Shown: piece after piece, positions 50,772 to 58,725 of the stretch
Numbering within the stretch: position 1 is the first letter of the stretch
Layout of the letters: each line of letters opens with the position of its first letter
From: Amaricoccus macauensis
GTDB lineage: Bacteria; Pseudomonadota; Alphaproteobacteria; Rhodobacterales; Rhodobacteraceae
Reading direction: 5' to 3'
Length of the DNA: 64,000 bases
Assembly: GCF_014201905.1 (NCBI RefSeq)
Contig: NZ_JACHFM010000001.1
Span: 310,001 to 374,000 of the forward strand
Position numbers and translations under genes: made by a program
Notes under the pieces: generated by a model
What the model saw: only the letters and a program-made list of their open reading frames with translations
Databases searched by the model: none
Told to the model about the DNA's origin: nothing

Positions 50772-52169
50772 TCAGAGGGTCTCGTCGCGGAGTTGGTACC
50801 AGCGGTACATCGCGCGCTGGCCGAGCCGGCGGAACGGCGTCAGGATCCCGTGGTGGGGCAGTTCACCGGTGAAGATCGGCAAGTCGGGGACCGGCTTGCC
50901 GGCGATCAGTTGGGCCATGCGGCGGCCGGCCTGGGCGGAGTACATGACGCCGTTGCCGCCGTAGCCCATGGCGTAGTGGATCGTCTGTCCCCGGACCGGC
51001 CGGGAGATCCGCGGCATCATGTCGTGGCTGACATCGACCCAGCCCCACCACGAGTAGTCGAGCGGCACGCCCTTGAGCGCCGGGAACTTGCGGTGCATGC
51101 CCGCGAGCAGCAGCTCGAGGTGCTTCGGGTTCTCGGCATCGGCGCCGGTGACCGCGCTGCGGCTGCCGATCTGCAACCGGTTGTCCGGCAGCAGTCGGTA
51201 GTAGTGGCGCAGGGTCCGGGTGTCCGTCAGGATCATCCGGGTCCGGAAGCCGCAGGCCTGGCGCTCGGCCTCCGTGAGCGGCCGGGTGGCGACCGAGTTC
51301 GACAGGATCGGCATCAGGCGATGGCTCGTGAGCTTCGCCATCCCGGGCGCGGTGTAGCCGGCGGTGGCGATCCCGACCGAACGGGCCCGAACCGTGCCGC
51401 CGGGGGTCTTCAGATGGTGCACGCCGTCACGGGTCTCCCAGCCGGAGACCGGGCTTGCGGTGTGCACCTTGGCGCCGAGACTGCGGGCCAGGTCGAGATA
51501 GCCGAAGGCGAGCTTGCCGGCGTGGATGCCGATGCCATCGGGCTCGTACATCGCGCCCCCGGCCTCTTCATCCTTCAGGTAGTCGGCGTGCAGTTCGGAG
51601 CGGCCGATGATCCGCGTCGGGTAGCCGAAGGCTTCGTTGAGCAGCTGCGACTGCTTCTCGAGCTTCGGCATCATCTTTGCCCGATGCGCGATGTAGAGGT
51701 GGCCGTCGGCCTGCGGCTCGCAGTCGATGTCGGCGATCAGCGACCGGAAGAGGTCGAACGCCTCGATCATCTCGCCGTGCATCTTCCGGGCGACGTCGAT
51801 GCCCCAGCGCTTGATCCACTGGCCGCGCGTCAGGCGACCCGCAGAGATCTGGGCCTGACCGCCGTTGCGGGTCGAGCAGCCCCAGGCGACGCCGTTGGCT
51901 TCGAGCACGGTCGCCTTGATGCCGTGGTCGCGGGCGAGGTGGATCGCGGTCGAGAGGCCGGTGTAACCCGAGCCGATGATCGCGACGTCCACGTCCATGT
52001 CGGCCGTCACCGGACCATCATCTGCCGGTGGAGTCCCGGCGGTGCCGATCCAGTAGGTCGGGCAGTAGTCGCGCCCTCTGCCCGGGCCGCCGTCCGTAAC
52101 CGGATCGTAACGCGGGTCGTAGGGGCTCTGGGGGACGAAGGAGTTCTGAGGGACAAGGTGCTTTTGCAT
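50772..52169 (-). CDS. tauY: FAD-dependent oxidoreductase, probable taurine dehydrogenase large subunit
   Basis: A 465-residue DadA/PuuB-type flavoprotein. The dinucleotide motif VAIIGSGYTGLSTAIHLARD begins at about residue 62. LEANGVAWGCSTRNGGQAQI follows, and the C-terminal MGYGGNGVMYSAQAGRRMAQ is the usual second FAD contact. In Paracoccus TauXY oxidises taurine to sulfoacetaldehyde and ammonium with electrons going to the respiratory chain. Position between xsc and the small subunit gene identifies it; no taurine:pyruvate aminotransferase gene is present. Confidence 0.88.
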   Translation of the reverse strand: MQKHLVPQNSFVPQSPYDPRYDPVTDGGPGRGRDYCPTYWIGTAGTPPADDGPVTADMDVDVAIIGSGYTGLSTAIHLARDHGIKATVLEANGVAWGCSTRNGGQAQISAGRLTRGQWIKRWGIDVARKMHGEMIEAFDLFRSLIADIDCEPQADGHLYIAHRAKMMPKLEKQSQLLNEAFGYPTRIIGRSELHADYLKDEEAGGAMYEPDGIGIHAGKLAFGYLDLARSLGAKVHTASPVSGWETRDGVHHLKTPGGTVRARSVGIATAGYTAPGMAKLTSHRLMPILSNSVATRPLTEAERQACGFRTRMILTDTRTLRHYYRLLPDNRLQIGSRSAVTGADAENPKHLELLLAGMHRKFPALKGVPLDYSWWGWVDVSHDMMPRISRPVRGQTIHYAMGYGGNGVMYSAQAGRRMAQLIAGKPVPDLPIFTGELPHHGILTPFRRLGQRAMYRWYQLRDETL

Positions 52170-52195
52170 GACAGCGGATCCCGGATGGGCGTTGC

Positions 52196-52579
52196 TCAGG
52201 CGAGGGGCGGACGCTGCTTGCGGAGCGCTTGCTTGTGGACGATCTGCCCGTCCTTGAGGCGGAAGAGATCAGCTCCCTGGGCCTCGATGCGGCTGCCGTC
52301 GGCCGCGGTGCCGGAGAAGGTCCACTCGGAAACCGCGCGGTCGCCCTGCACGAGGTGGTCGCGGTGGTCCCAGCGGGCATCAGGCATCGCGGTCCAGACA
52401 CCTTCGAAGGCCTTCGCGATCGCGTCGCTACCCTCGATGCGGGTGCCGTGGACCTCGGGACCGGCCACGGTGTCGAAGACGCAGTTCTCGTCGAAGAAGG
52501 CCATGATCGCGGCGACGTCGTGGCGGTTGAAGGCGTCGAAGAGGTCCGCGAGGTCGTTGGGGGTGGTGATACGGGGCAT
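52196..52579 (-). CDS. tauX: SnoaL/NTF2-fold protein, probable taurine dehydrogenase small subunit
   Basis: A 127-residue protein of the NTF2-like/SnoaL fold: LADLFDAFNRHDVAAIMAFF, FDTVAGPEVHGTRIEGSDAI and RWDHRDHLVQGDRAVSEWTF. It has no signal peptide. It directly precedes tauY, the place of tauX in the Paracoccus cluster tauRABCXYZ-xsc-pta. The identification rests on position and size more than on catalytic residues. Confidence 0.75.
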   Translation of the reverse strand: MPRITTPNDLADLFDAFNRHDVAAIMAFFDENCVFDTVAGPEVHGTRIEGSDAIAKAFEGVWTAMPDARWDHRDHLVQGDRAVSEWTFSGTAADGSRIEAQGADLFRLKDGQIVHKQALRKQRPPLA

Positions 52580-52697
52580 TGGACAAGGTCCTTTCAGGCA
52601 AGCCGGCTCCGGTGCCGGACCCTGTGGGGTCCAGCCGGGCAGGCGTGGGGGAAGAAGGTCGGATCAGGCGGTCGGATCAGGCGATGCGATCAGGCGA

Positions 52698-53564
52698 TCA
52701 CACGCGGCCCTTCCAGGGGATCAGGCGGCGCTCGGCGTAGCGGATGAGCAGATCGAAGGCGAAGGCGAAGGCGCCGATGACCATGATCCCCATGATGACG
52801 GTGGCGCTGTCGAGGAACTGGGCGGCGTTCAGCACCATGAAGCCGAGGCCCTTGGTCGCGGCCACCATTTCGGCGGCGACGAGGGTGGTCCAGCCGACGC
52901 CGATGCCGATCCGCATTCCGGTGAAGATCTCGGGCAGCGCCGCCTTGGTCACCACGTGGGTGAGGACCTGGGTCCGGGAGGCGCCCATGGCGTAGGCGGC
53001 ATGCATCTGCTCGGTGGCGACCGAACGGACACCGGCACGGGCGGCGATCGCCATCGGCGCGAAGATCGCGAGGAAGATCAGGAAGACCTTCGAGACTTCA
53101 CCGATGCCGAGCCAGATGATGACGAGCGGCAGGTAGGCAAGCGGCGGCAGCGGCCGGTAGAACTCGATCACCGGATCGAAGATGCCGCGGGCCCAGCGGC
53201 TCATGCCCATCATGATGCCGATGGGGATCGCCGTCACCGTCGCGAGAAAGAAGGCGGAGAGCACGCGGAACAGGCTGGCGCCGGTGTGCTCGGCGAGGGT
53301 GGAGCCCGCGACGCCCTTGGTGAGCGCGATGAGGAACTTGTTCCAGACCGCGATCGGCGAGGGCAGGAACAGCGGCTTGACGAGACCGGCCTGGGTCACG
53401 AGGAACCAGAGGCCGATCAGCACTGCCCCGGTAACCAGGCTGATGGTGGCGGAGGGGCCGCCGGGGAGGCCGTAGAGCGCACCCGGCTGGGCGGGTTTCT
53501 GGGCGAAGAGGCCCGATCGCCGCGGGCGCGCGGGCGGTCGCAGGGCGACAGTCTGGTCAGACAT
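52698..53564 (-). CDS. tauC: Taurine ABC transporter permease
   Basis: A 288-residue inner-membrane protein of the SsuC/TauC class with about six helices and a short Arg/Pro-rich cytoplasmic N-terminus. The coupling motif reads EQMHAAYAMGASRTQVLTHV followed by LPEIFTGMRIGIGVGWTTLV. It overlaps tauB by eight bases. A 118-base gap precedes tauX. Confidence 0.93.
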   Translation of the reverse strand: MSDQTVALRPPARPRRSGLFAQKPAQPGALYGLPGGPSATISLVTGAVLIGLWFLVTQAGLVKPLFLPSPIAVWNKFLIALTKGVAGSTLAEHTGASLFRVLSAFFLATVTAIPIGIMMGMSRWARGIFDPVIEFYRPLPPLAYLPLVIIWLGIGEVSKVFLIFLAIFAPMAIAARAGVRSVATEQMHAAYAMGASRTQVLTHVVTKAALPEIFTGMRIGIGVGWTTLVAAEMVAATKGLGFMVLNAAQFLDSATVIMGIMVIGAFAFAFDLLIRYAERRLIPWKGRV

Positions 53565-54363
53565 GGACGAATTCCTCCTTCTGGCCGGCGCGCTCGTCGC
53601 CGTAGATGATGCCGAGGATCGTCTCGCGCATCTTGATGAAGTCCGGGCTCGACTTGATGGCGCGGGAGTCGCCCGACTCGAGGAAGCGGCGGTTGAAATC
53701 GAGGTCGTAGGTGTGGGTGATCCGTCCCGGCCGCGGCGACATGACGATCAGCCGCGAGCCGAGGAACAGCGCCTCCTCCACCGAGTGGGTGATGAAGAAG
53801 AACATCTTGTCGGAGACCGACCAGATCTTCAGCAGCAGCTCCTGAATCGTCTCGCGGGTCAGCGCGTCGAGCGCGGCCATCGGCTCGTCCATGAGCAGCA
53901 TCTCGGGGTCGCAGGTGAGTGCCCGGGCGATGCCGACACGCTGCTGCATGCCGCCGGAAAGCTGGTAGATCATGTGGTTGTGAAAATCCTGCAGCCCGAC
54001 GAGCGCGAGGTTCTTCGCAGCCTTCTCCCGACGCTCCGACCTGGACACGCCCCGCAGCTTGAGACCGAACTCGGTGTTCTCCATCACCGAGAGCCAGGGC
54101 AGCAGCGCGTGCTTCTGGAAGACGACGCCACGATCGGCGCCCGGCCCGTCGATGCGGTGGCCGCCGAGATTGAGCTCGCCCTCGGATGGGGACATGAAGC
54201 CCGCCATGAGGCTGAGCAGCGTGGTCTTGCCGCAGCCAGAGGCGCCGAGGGCGACGACGAAGTCGCCCTGCTTGATCGTCAGATTCACCCCCTTCAGTGC
54301 CACGACGGGGCCGTGGCTGTTGATCGCGGGGTAGGTCAGGCCAACGTTGCGGACTTCCAGCAT
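53557..54363 (-). CDS. tauB: Taurine ABC transporter ATPase
   Basis: About 268 residues. Walker A is GASGCGKTT, the Q-loop VVFQKHALLPWLSVMEN, the signature LSGGMQQRVGIARAL, Walker B LLMDEPMAALDALT and the H-loop FFITHSVEEALFLGSR, all of the nitrate/sulfonate/taurine class. The ATG at 54363 follows GGAGGG; longer frames start within tauA. Confidence 0.95.
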   Translation of the reverse strand: MLEVRNVGLTYPAINSHGPVVALKGVNLTIKQGDFVVALGASGCGKTTLLSLMAGFMSPSEGELNLGGHRIDGPGADRGVVFQKHALLPWLSVMENTEFGLKLRGVSRSERREKAAKNLALVGLQDFHNHMIYQLSGGMQQRVGIARALTCDPEMLLMDEPMAALDALTRETIQELLLKIWSVSDKMFFFITHSVEEALFLGSRLIVMSPRPGRITHTYDLDFNRRFLESGDSRAIKSSPDFIKMRETILGIIYGDERAGQKEEFVHV

Positions 54364-54377
54364 TGCCTGGGCCCTCC

Positions 54378-55394
54378 TCAGTTGCCGAGCTGCGTGACCG
54401 GGGCGGCGTTCACCACCGGCGCGTAGTCGTCGAGAAGCGTATCGAGCTGGCCCTGGCCCTCGAGGAAGGCCGCGCTCGTGGCGATCGCCTTCGCCGCGCC
54501 GCCGTTCGCACCGCCGCCGAGCCACTTTTCCGACGCCTGCTCCGACGCGACCGGATAGCCGAGGAGCTTCAGCGCACCGAGCGCGTCCTCGGGCGTGCCG
54601 CCGATCATCTTCACGATGCCGGTCACCTGCGGGCTCTCCGCGGTCCAGCTCGCGCCGGTGTCTGCATAGTCCTTGTAGGCCTCGGCCAGCACCTTGGTGA
54701 AGGCGGCCATGAACGCAGGGTTGTCCTCGGCGAAGCTCTTTTCGACGACGAGACCATCGAAGGTCGGCACGCTGGCCGCGCCGATCTCGGCGGAGTCGGA
54801 GATCGCCTTGCCGGACTTCAGGATCTCGGAAAGTGCCGGCGGCCAGACATAGGCCGCGTCGATGTCGCCGCGCTGCCAGGCGGCAACGATCTGCGGCGGC
54901 TGCATGTTGAGGATGTTCACCTCGGACGGGTCGATCCCCCAGACCTTTTCGAGGCCGACGAGCAGGTGGAAGTGCGAGGTCGAGACGAACGGCACGCCCA
55001 CCGTCTTGCCGACGAGGTCGGCCGGCTTCTCGACGCCCGAACCCTCACGGGCGACGAGCTGCTCGGAGTGGCCGATGTCGTCGAGGATCCAGAAGAGCTG
55101 GAGGTCGACGCCGCGCGTGGTGGCGGCGGCGATGCCAGTAGAGCCGATCACGCCGACCGGCACGTCACCCGAGGCGAGTGCCGTCGAGATGTCGCCGCCG
55201 GAAGTGAACTGGCGCCATTCGAGCTCGTAGCCCGCGTCCTTCAGCGCGGAGTCGAAGCGGCCGTCGGCGATGGCCGACAGGAACGGGCCGACAATCTGCT
55301 GGTAACCGACGACAACCTCCTCGGCCTGCGCAACGGCAGGCAGGATGGCGACGGTCGAAAGGGCAAGGGCATAGGCCCCGAGAATACGCTTCAC
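54378..55394 (-). CDS. tauA: Taurine ABC transporter periplasmic binding protein
   Basis: A 338-residue protein with signal peptide MKRILGAYALALSTVAILPA ending AQA-EE. Mature motifs VVVGYQQIVGPFLSAIADGR, WRQFTSGGDISTALASGDVP, VGVIGSTGIAAATTRGVDLQ and YVWPPALSEILKSGKA are typical of TauA. It is the first gene of the minus-strand taurine operon and divergent from tauR. Confidence 0.95.
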   Translation of the reverse strand: MKRILGAYALALSTVAILPAVAQAEEVVVGYQQIVGPFLSAIADGRFDSALKDAGYELEWRQFTSGGDISTALASGDVPVGVIGSTGIAAATTRGVDLQLFWILDDIGHSEQLVAREGSGVEKPADLVGKTVGVPFVSTSHFHLLVGLEKVWGIDPSEVNILNMQPPQIVAAWQRGDIDAAYVWPPALSEILKSGKAISDSAEIGAASVPTFDGLVVEKSFAEDNPAFMAAFTKVLAEAYKDYADTGASWTAESPQVTGIVKMIGGTPEDALGALKLLGYPVASEQASEKWLGGGANGGAAKAIATSAAFLEGQGQLDTLLDDYAPVVNAAPVTQLGN

Positions 55395-55529
55395 GGTTTC
55401 GGTCTCCCATTAAGTTCTCAGAAGCTGTCGCTCCGGCCGGCTGCGTGGCGCCGATCTTGTTGTTGCAGCGGTAGGTCGCTTGCTGGTCGCTTGTCTTGCA
55501 GCTTGATACGCGCTTGGAGCGCGCATCAT

Positions 55530-55560
55530 TATATCCAGTTAGAGAATCGTATATGGCCAG
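55530..55560. promoter_or_regulatory. Direct-repeat operator for TauR
   Basis: TATATCCAG (55530-55538) and TATATGGCCAG (55550-55560) are a degenerate direct repeat about 20 bases apart. On the opposite strand the first reads CTGGATATAA, close to the CTGGACYTAA TauR box described in Rhodobacter capsulatus. It lies in the 181-base tauA-tauR intergenic region. Confidence 0.6.
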
Positions 55561-55575
55561 AGGCGAGGGGATGCG

Positions 55576-57039
55576 ATGCAGGGGGTATCGGAGGGAATCT
55601 TCCACATCGACCGCAGCCGGGACCGCGGGCTCCAGGCACAGGTGCGCGAGTCCGTCGTCGCGGGCGTGCTCGGCGGGCGCATCCTCGCGGGTGCCCGGCT
55701 GCCCTCGACCCGCCAGCTCGCGGACTACCTCGGGATATCGCGGCTGACCGTCTCGCTCGCCTATCAGGAGCTGGTGTCGCAGGGCTATCTCGAGGCAACC
55801 GAGCGCCGCGGCTACCGGATCTCCGAGAGGGCGCCGGTGGCCCGGCTGCGCGCGGCGGCGCGCGGGGATACGAGCGGCATCGGATGGGAAGGCCGCCTGC
55901 GCAGCTTCTCGATCGCCAAGCGCATCCGCAAGCCCCTCGACTGGCGGGGCTACCCCTACCCGTTCCTCTACGGCCAGACCGACACGTCGCTCTTCGATCT
56001 CACGGCATGGCGCGACTGCACCCGGCGGGCGCTGTCACGCGCGGACTTCAGCGTCACCGCCGGCGACTACGCGGCCGCGGACGACCCCGAGCTCGTGCAG
56101 TACGTCCTCGCGCGGTCGCTCCCCCGGCGCGGCATCGAGGCGCGCTCGGACGAGATCCTCGTCACGCTCGGGGCGCAGAACGCGATCTGGATCGCCGCCC
56201 AGCTGCTGCTCGGCCCCGGCCGGCACGCGGTCTGCGAGGAGCCCGGGCATCCTGACATCTATGCGTCCGCCGTGCTCTCCGGCGCCCATGTGACGACGGT
56301 CGAGGTCGATGAGGACGGGCTCCCGCCCGAGCGGCTGCCGGAGAACCTCGACGCGGTCTTCGTGACGCCGAGCCATCATTCGCCCACCGCGGTGCGGATG
56401 CCGGTGGAACGCCGGCGCCGGTTGCTCGAGCTCGCGGCCGAGCGCGACTTCGTGATTGTCGAGGACGACTACGAGTTCGAGATGAGTTATCTCGAGCCAC
56501 CGGCGCCGGCGCTGCGCTCGCTCGACGGGTCGGGGCGGGTGCTCTATGTCGGCAGCTTCTCGAAGTCGCTCTTCCCCGGCCTCAGGCTCGGCTATCTCGT
56601 GGGGCCGCCCGAGTTCATCCGCGAGGCGCGGGCGCTGAGGGCGCTCCTTCTGCGCCATCCGCCGGGGCAGTTGCAGCGGACGGCGGCGACCTTCCTCGCG
56701 CTCGGCCACTACGATGCGCTGATCCGGCGGATGCGGGAGGAGTATGCCGAACGCTATGAGGTGATGGCGTCGGCACTCGCCGCCGGGGGATTCCAGATCG
56801 CCGGGCAGGCGAACTTCGGCGGGACCTGCTTCTGGATCGACGGCGGCGAAGGGCTCGACGCCGACCACCTCGCCGACCAGCTGCGTGATGACGGTGTGCT
56901 GATCGAGTCAGGCGCACCGTTCTTCGCGGCGAGCGGTGGCCCCTGCCGCTTCTTCCGCATGGCCTTTTCGTCGATCCCGCGCGATCGCATCGCCGACGGC
57001 ATCTCCCGTGTGGCCGAGCGGCTCACCGCCGGAAGCTGA
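55576..57039 (+). CDS. tauR: MocR-family regulator of taurine catabolism
   Basis: A 487-residue regulator. The N-terminal GntR-type winged helix-turn-helix has GARLPSTRQLADYLGISRLT then VSLAYQELVSQGYLEATERR. The aminotransferase-like domain has the PLP lysine in YVGSFSKSLFPGLRLGYLV (Lys330). TauR senses taurine through PLP and activates the divergent tau genes. The gene start is ATG 55576; MocR fold and position make the assignment firm. Confidence 0.93.
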   Translation: MQGVSEGIFHIDRSRDRGLQAQVRESVVAGVLGGRILAGARLPSTRQLADYLGISRLTVSLAYQELVSQGYLEATERRGYRISERAPVARLRAAARGDTSGIGWEGRLRSFSIAKRIRKPLDWRGYPYPFLYGQTDTSLFDLTAWRDCTRRALSRADFSVTAGDYAAADDPELVQYVLARSLPRRGIEARSDEILVTLGAQNAIWIAAQLLLGPGRHAVCEEPGHPDIYASAVLSGAHVTTVEVDEDGLPPERLPENLDAVFVTPSHHSPTAVRMPVERRRRLLELAAERDFVIVEDDYEFEMSYLEPPAPALRSLDGSGRVLYVGSFSKSLFPGLRLGYLVGPPEFIREARALRALLLRHPPGQLQRTAATFLALGHYDALIRRMREEYAERYEVMASALAAGGFQIAGQANFGGTCFWIDGGEGLDADHLADQLRDDGVLIESGAPFFAASGGPCRFFRMAFSSIPRDRIADGISRVAERLTAGS

Positions 57040-57094
57040 GACCCGTGCGGGGACGCGGGCCCCCTACCCGATCGTCCGTGCCTCGTGCAAGGCG

Positions 57095-58309
57095 TCAGCT
57101 CGGGCGCCCCGTGTCGCCTTGCCGCTGCAGTCGCTTCCCGAGAAGAAATCCGAGGCAGGACACGCCGCCCATGGCCGGGATCAGCGTTCCCATTGACCAG
57201 ACGGCATTGCCGAGCCAGGCGCCGAGGAGGCCCACCAGCAGGCCTGAGCCCATCTGCAGGAAGCCGAGCATGGCCGAGGCGGCTCCCGCGCTGGACGGAA
57301 ACGGTGCCAGCGCCGCCGTGGTCATCGCCGGCAGCACGAAGGAGATACCGACGGCGAAGATCGCGACCGGTATCATCACCCGCAGGAAAGTCGGCTCCCA
57401 GACGTGCAGAAGAGCACTGCCAAGACTTCCCAGGGCCACAAGCACGAGGCCCGGCCCCACCGCGGCCTCGGCGCCCCGGCGCCGCATGATCCGCGCCACC
57501 ATGAGCGACCCGCCGATGAAGGCCCCGGACTGGAACAGCATGCCCGCCCCGAACTCGGCCGGGGTCAGTCCGACCTGACCCATGAGGATGAAGGGCAGGA
57601 AAGTCGACTGGGCGTAGATCGCCCCGAGCGCCCCGGCAACGACCGTCGCCGCCGCCCGGAAGCGCGCGTCGCCGAGCACCATGCCGTAGGTTCTCACCAG
57701 CGCCCCCGGCTGCAGGCGGCGCATTTCGGGGACCACAGTCTCGCGCATGAAGGCCCCGGCCAGACTGATGACCGCGATCCCGAGCAGCGCCATGGCCACG
57801 AAGACCGACCGCCACCCCGCCAGAACCAGCAGCAATCCCCCGATCGTCGGCGCCATAGCCGGCCCGAGCGCGAGGATGATGTTGATGATGTTCATCACCC
57901 GCGCCGACTTCTCGCCGGTGAAGAGATCGCGCACCAGCGCCCGGGCGATCGTGATCCCCGCCGCCGCGCCGATCCCCTGCGCGAAGCGGGCGGCCATCAG
58001 GATTTCGACGTTCGGGGCGAACAGGGCAACGAGGCTCGCGATGGCGTAGATGCCCATGAAGCCGAACGTCACGGGCCGGCGGCCGATGGCATCCGACAAT
58101 GGCCCGGCCACCAGCTGCGCGCAGGCGAACCCGCCGAAATAGAGCGCGAGCGTCAGCTTGACCCGCGCTTCGGTGGTGGCGAAGGCCTGCACGATCTCGG
58201 TCATTGCCGGTGTGTAGAGCGCCATGGAGACCGGCCCGATGCTGGCGAGAAGCCCGCCGAGCAGCGCCACGCGCCGGTCACTCATCACGGGAAGAACCGC
58301 AGAAGCCAT
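57095..58309 (-). CDS. MFS multidrug/Bcr-CflA-type exporter
   Basis: About 404 residues with twelve helices. Bcr/CflA/DHA1 features are SIGPVSMALYTPAMTEIVQA, AQLVAGPLSDAIGRRPVTFG (motif A region), RFAQGIGAAAGITIARALVR and ILALGPAMAPTIGGLLLVLA (motif C). The substrate is unknown. The ATG at 58309 follows GAGAGGG; a longer frame to 58633 lacks support. Monocistronic, next to tauR on the opposite strand. Confidence 0.9.
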   Translation of the reverse strand: MASAVLPVMSDRRVALLGGLLASIGPVSMALYTPAMTEIVQAFATTEARVKLTLALYFGGFACAQLVAGPLSDAIGRRPVTFGFMGIYAIASLVALFAPNVEILMAARFAQGIGAAAGITIARALVRDLFTGEKSARVMNIINIILALGPAMAPTIGGLLLVLAGWRSVFVAMALLGIAVISLAGAFMRETVVPEMRRLQPGALVRTYGMVLGDARFRAAATVVAGALGAIYAQSTFLPFILMGQVGLTPAEFGAGMLFQSGAFIGGSLMVARIMRRRGAEAAVGPGLVLVALGSLGSALLHVWEPTFLRVMIPVAIFAVGISFVLPAMTTAALAPFPSSAGAASAMLGFLQMGSGLLVGLLGAWLGNAVWSMGTLIPAMGGVSCLGFLLGKRLQRQGDTGRPS

Positions 58310-58725
58310 TGAACCCTCTCGCTCTCCTCGCAGCATTGCCGCCCTGAGCGTCAGGGCCGTGTACGGTGGCCTTGCGGGAGTGGCAATTGCGCTCGTCGTC
58401 CCGCCCGGCCGCCCACCGGGGCCGGACGCATCGGTTGCCTCGATTTGCGGCAGTCTCGCCGGAGCCACCACCGGCGACCGTGTTCCTGCTCGAATCAGCG
58501 AGGCTCGCGCGTGGCCCGGCGCGCCAGGGAATGCGGGAGCGTGCTCGTTCTTGCGCGGGCCTGTCGTTCGGCGCGTCGCAGGACTGTCAGATTTATCGCT
58601 CTGGTTGAGAAGTCTCCCACACACATTCGCCACCTGAGGAAGAATTTATCGTATGATGGATTCGCCTTCTCGTACGTTTTCCACAATGTTAATCGTAATA
58701 CGATTACCCTTCGGGAGCGCGAACA
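58310..58725. promoter_or_regulatory. Intergenic region with AT-rich promoter and palindrome before the RTX gene
   Basis: About 415 bases between divergent genes. The right end (58625-58710) is AT-rich, with the perfect palindrome TAATCGTAATACGATTA at 58690-58706 (7-base arms, 3-base centre), 20 bases before the RTX start codon. It probably marks an operator of the RTX promoter. The left part shows no supported gene. Confidence 0.55.

Noticed and set aside
50793-53609. Very long plus-strand open frame (938 codons) across the taurine genes
   Set aside because: It crosses the boundaries of tauY, tauX and tauC and is rich in Arg/Asp/Gly without domains. High GC content leaves antisense frames open.
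57095-58633. Longer MFS frame starting at 58633
   Set aside because: The extra 108 residues are polar and low-complexity, and GAGAGGG precedes the ATG at 58309, which gives a normal first helix.
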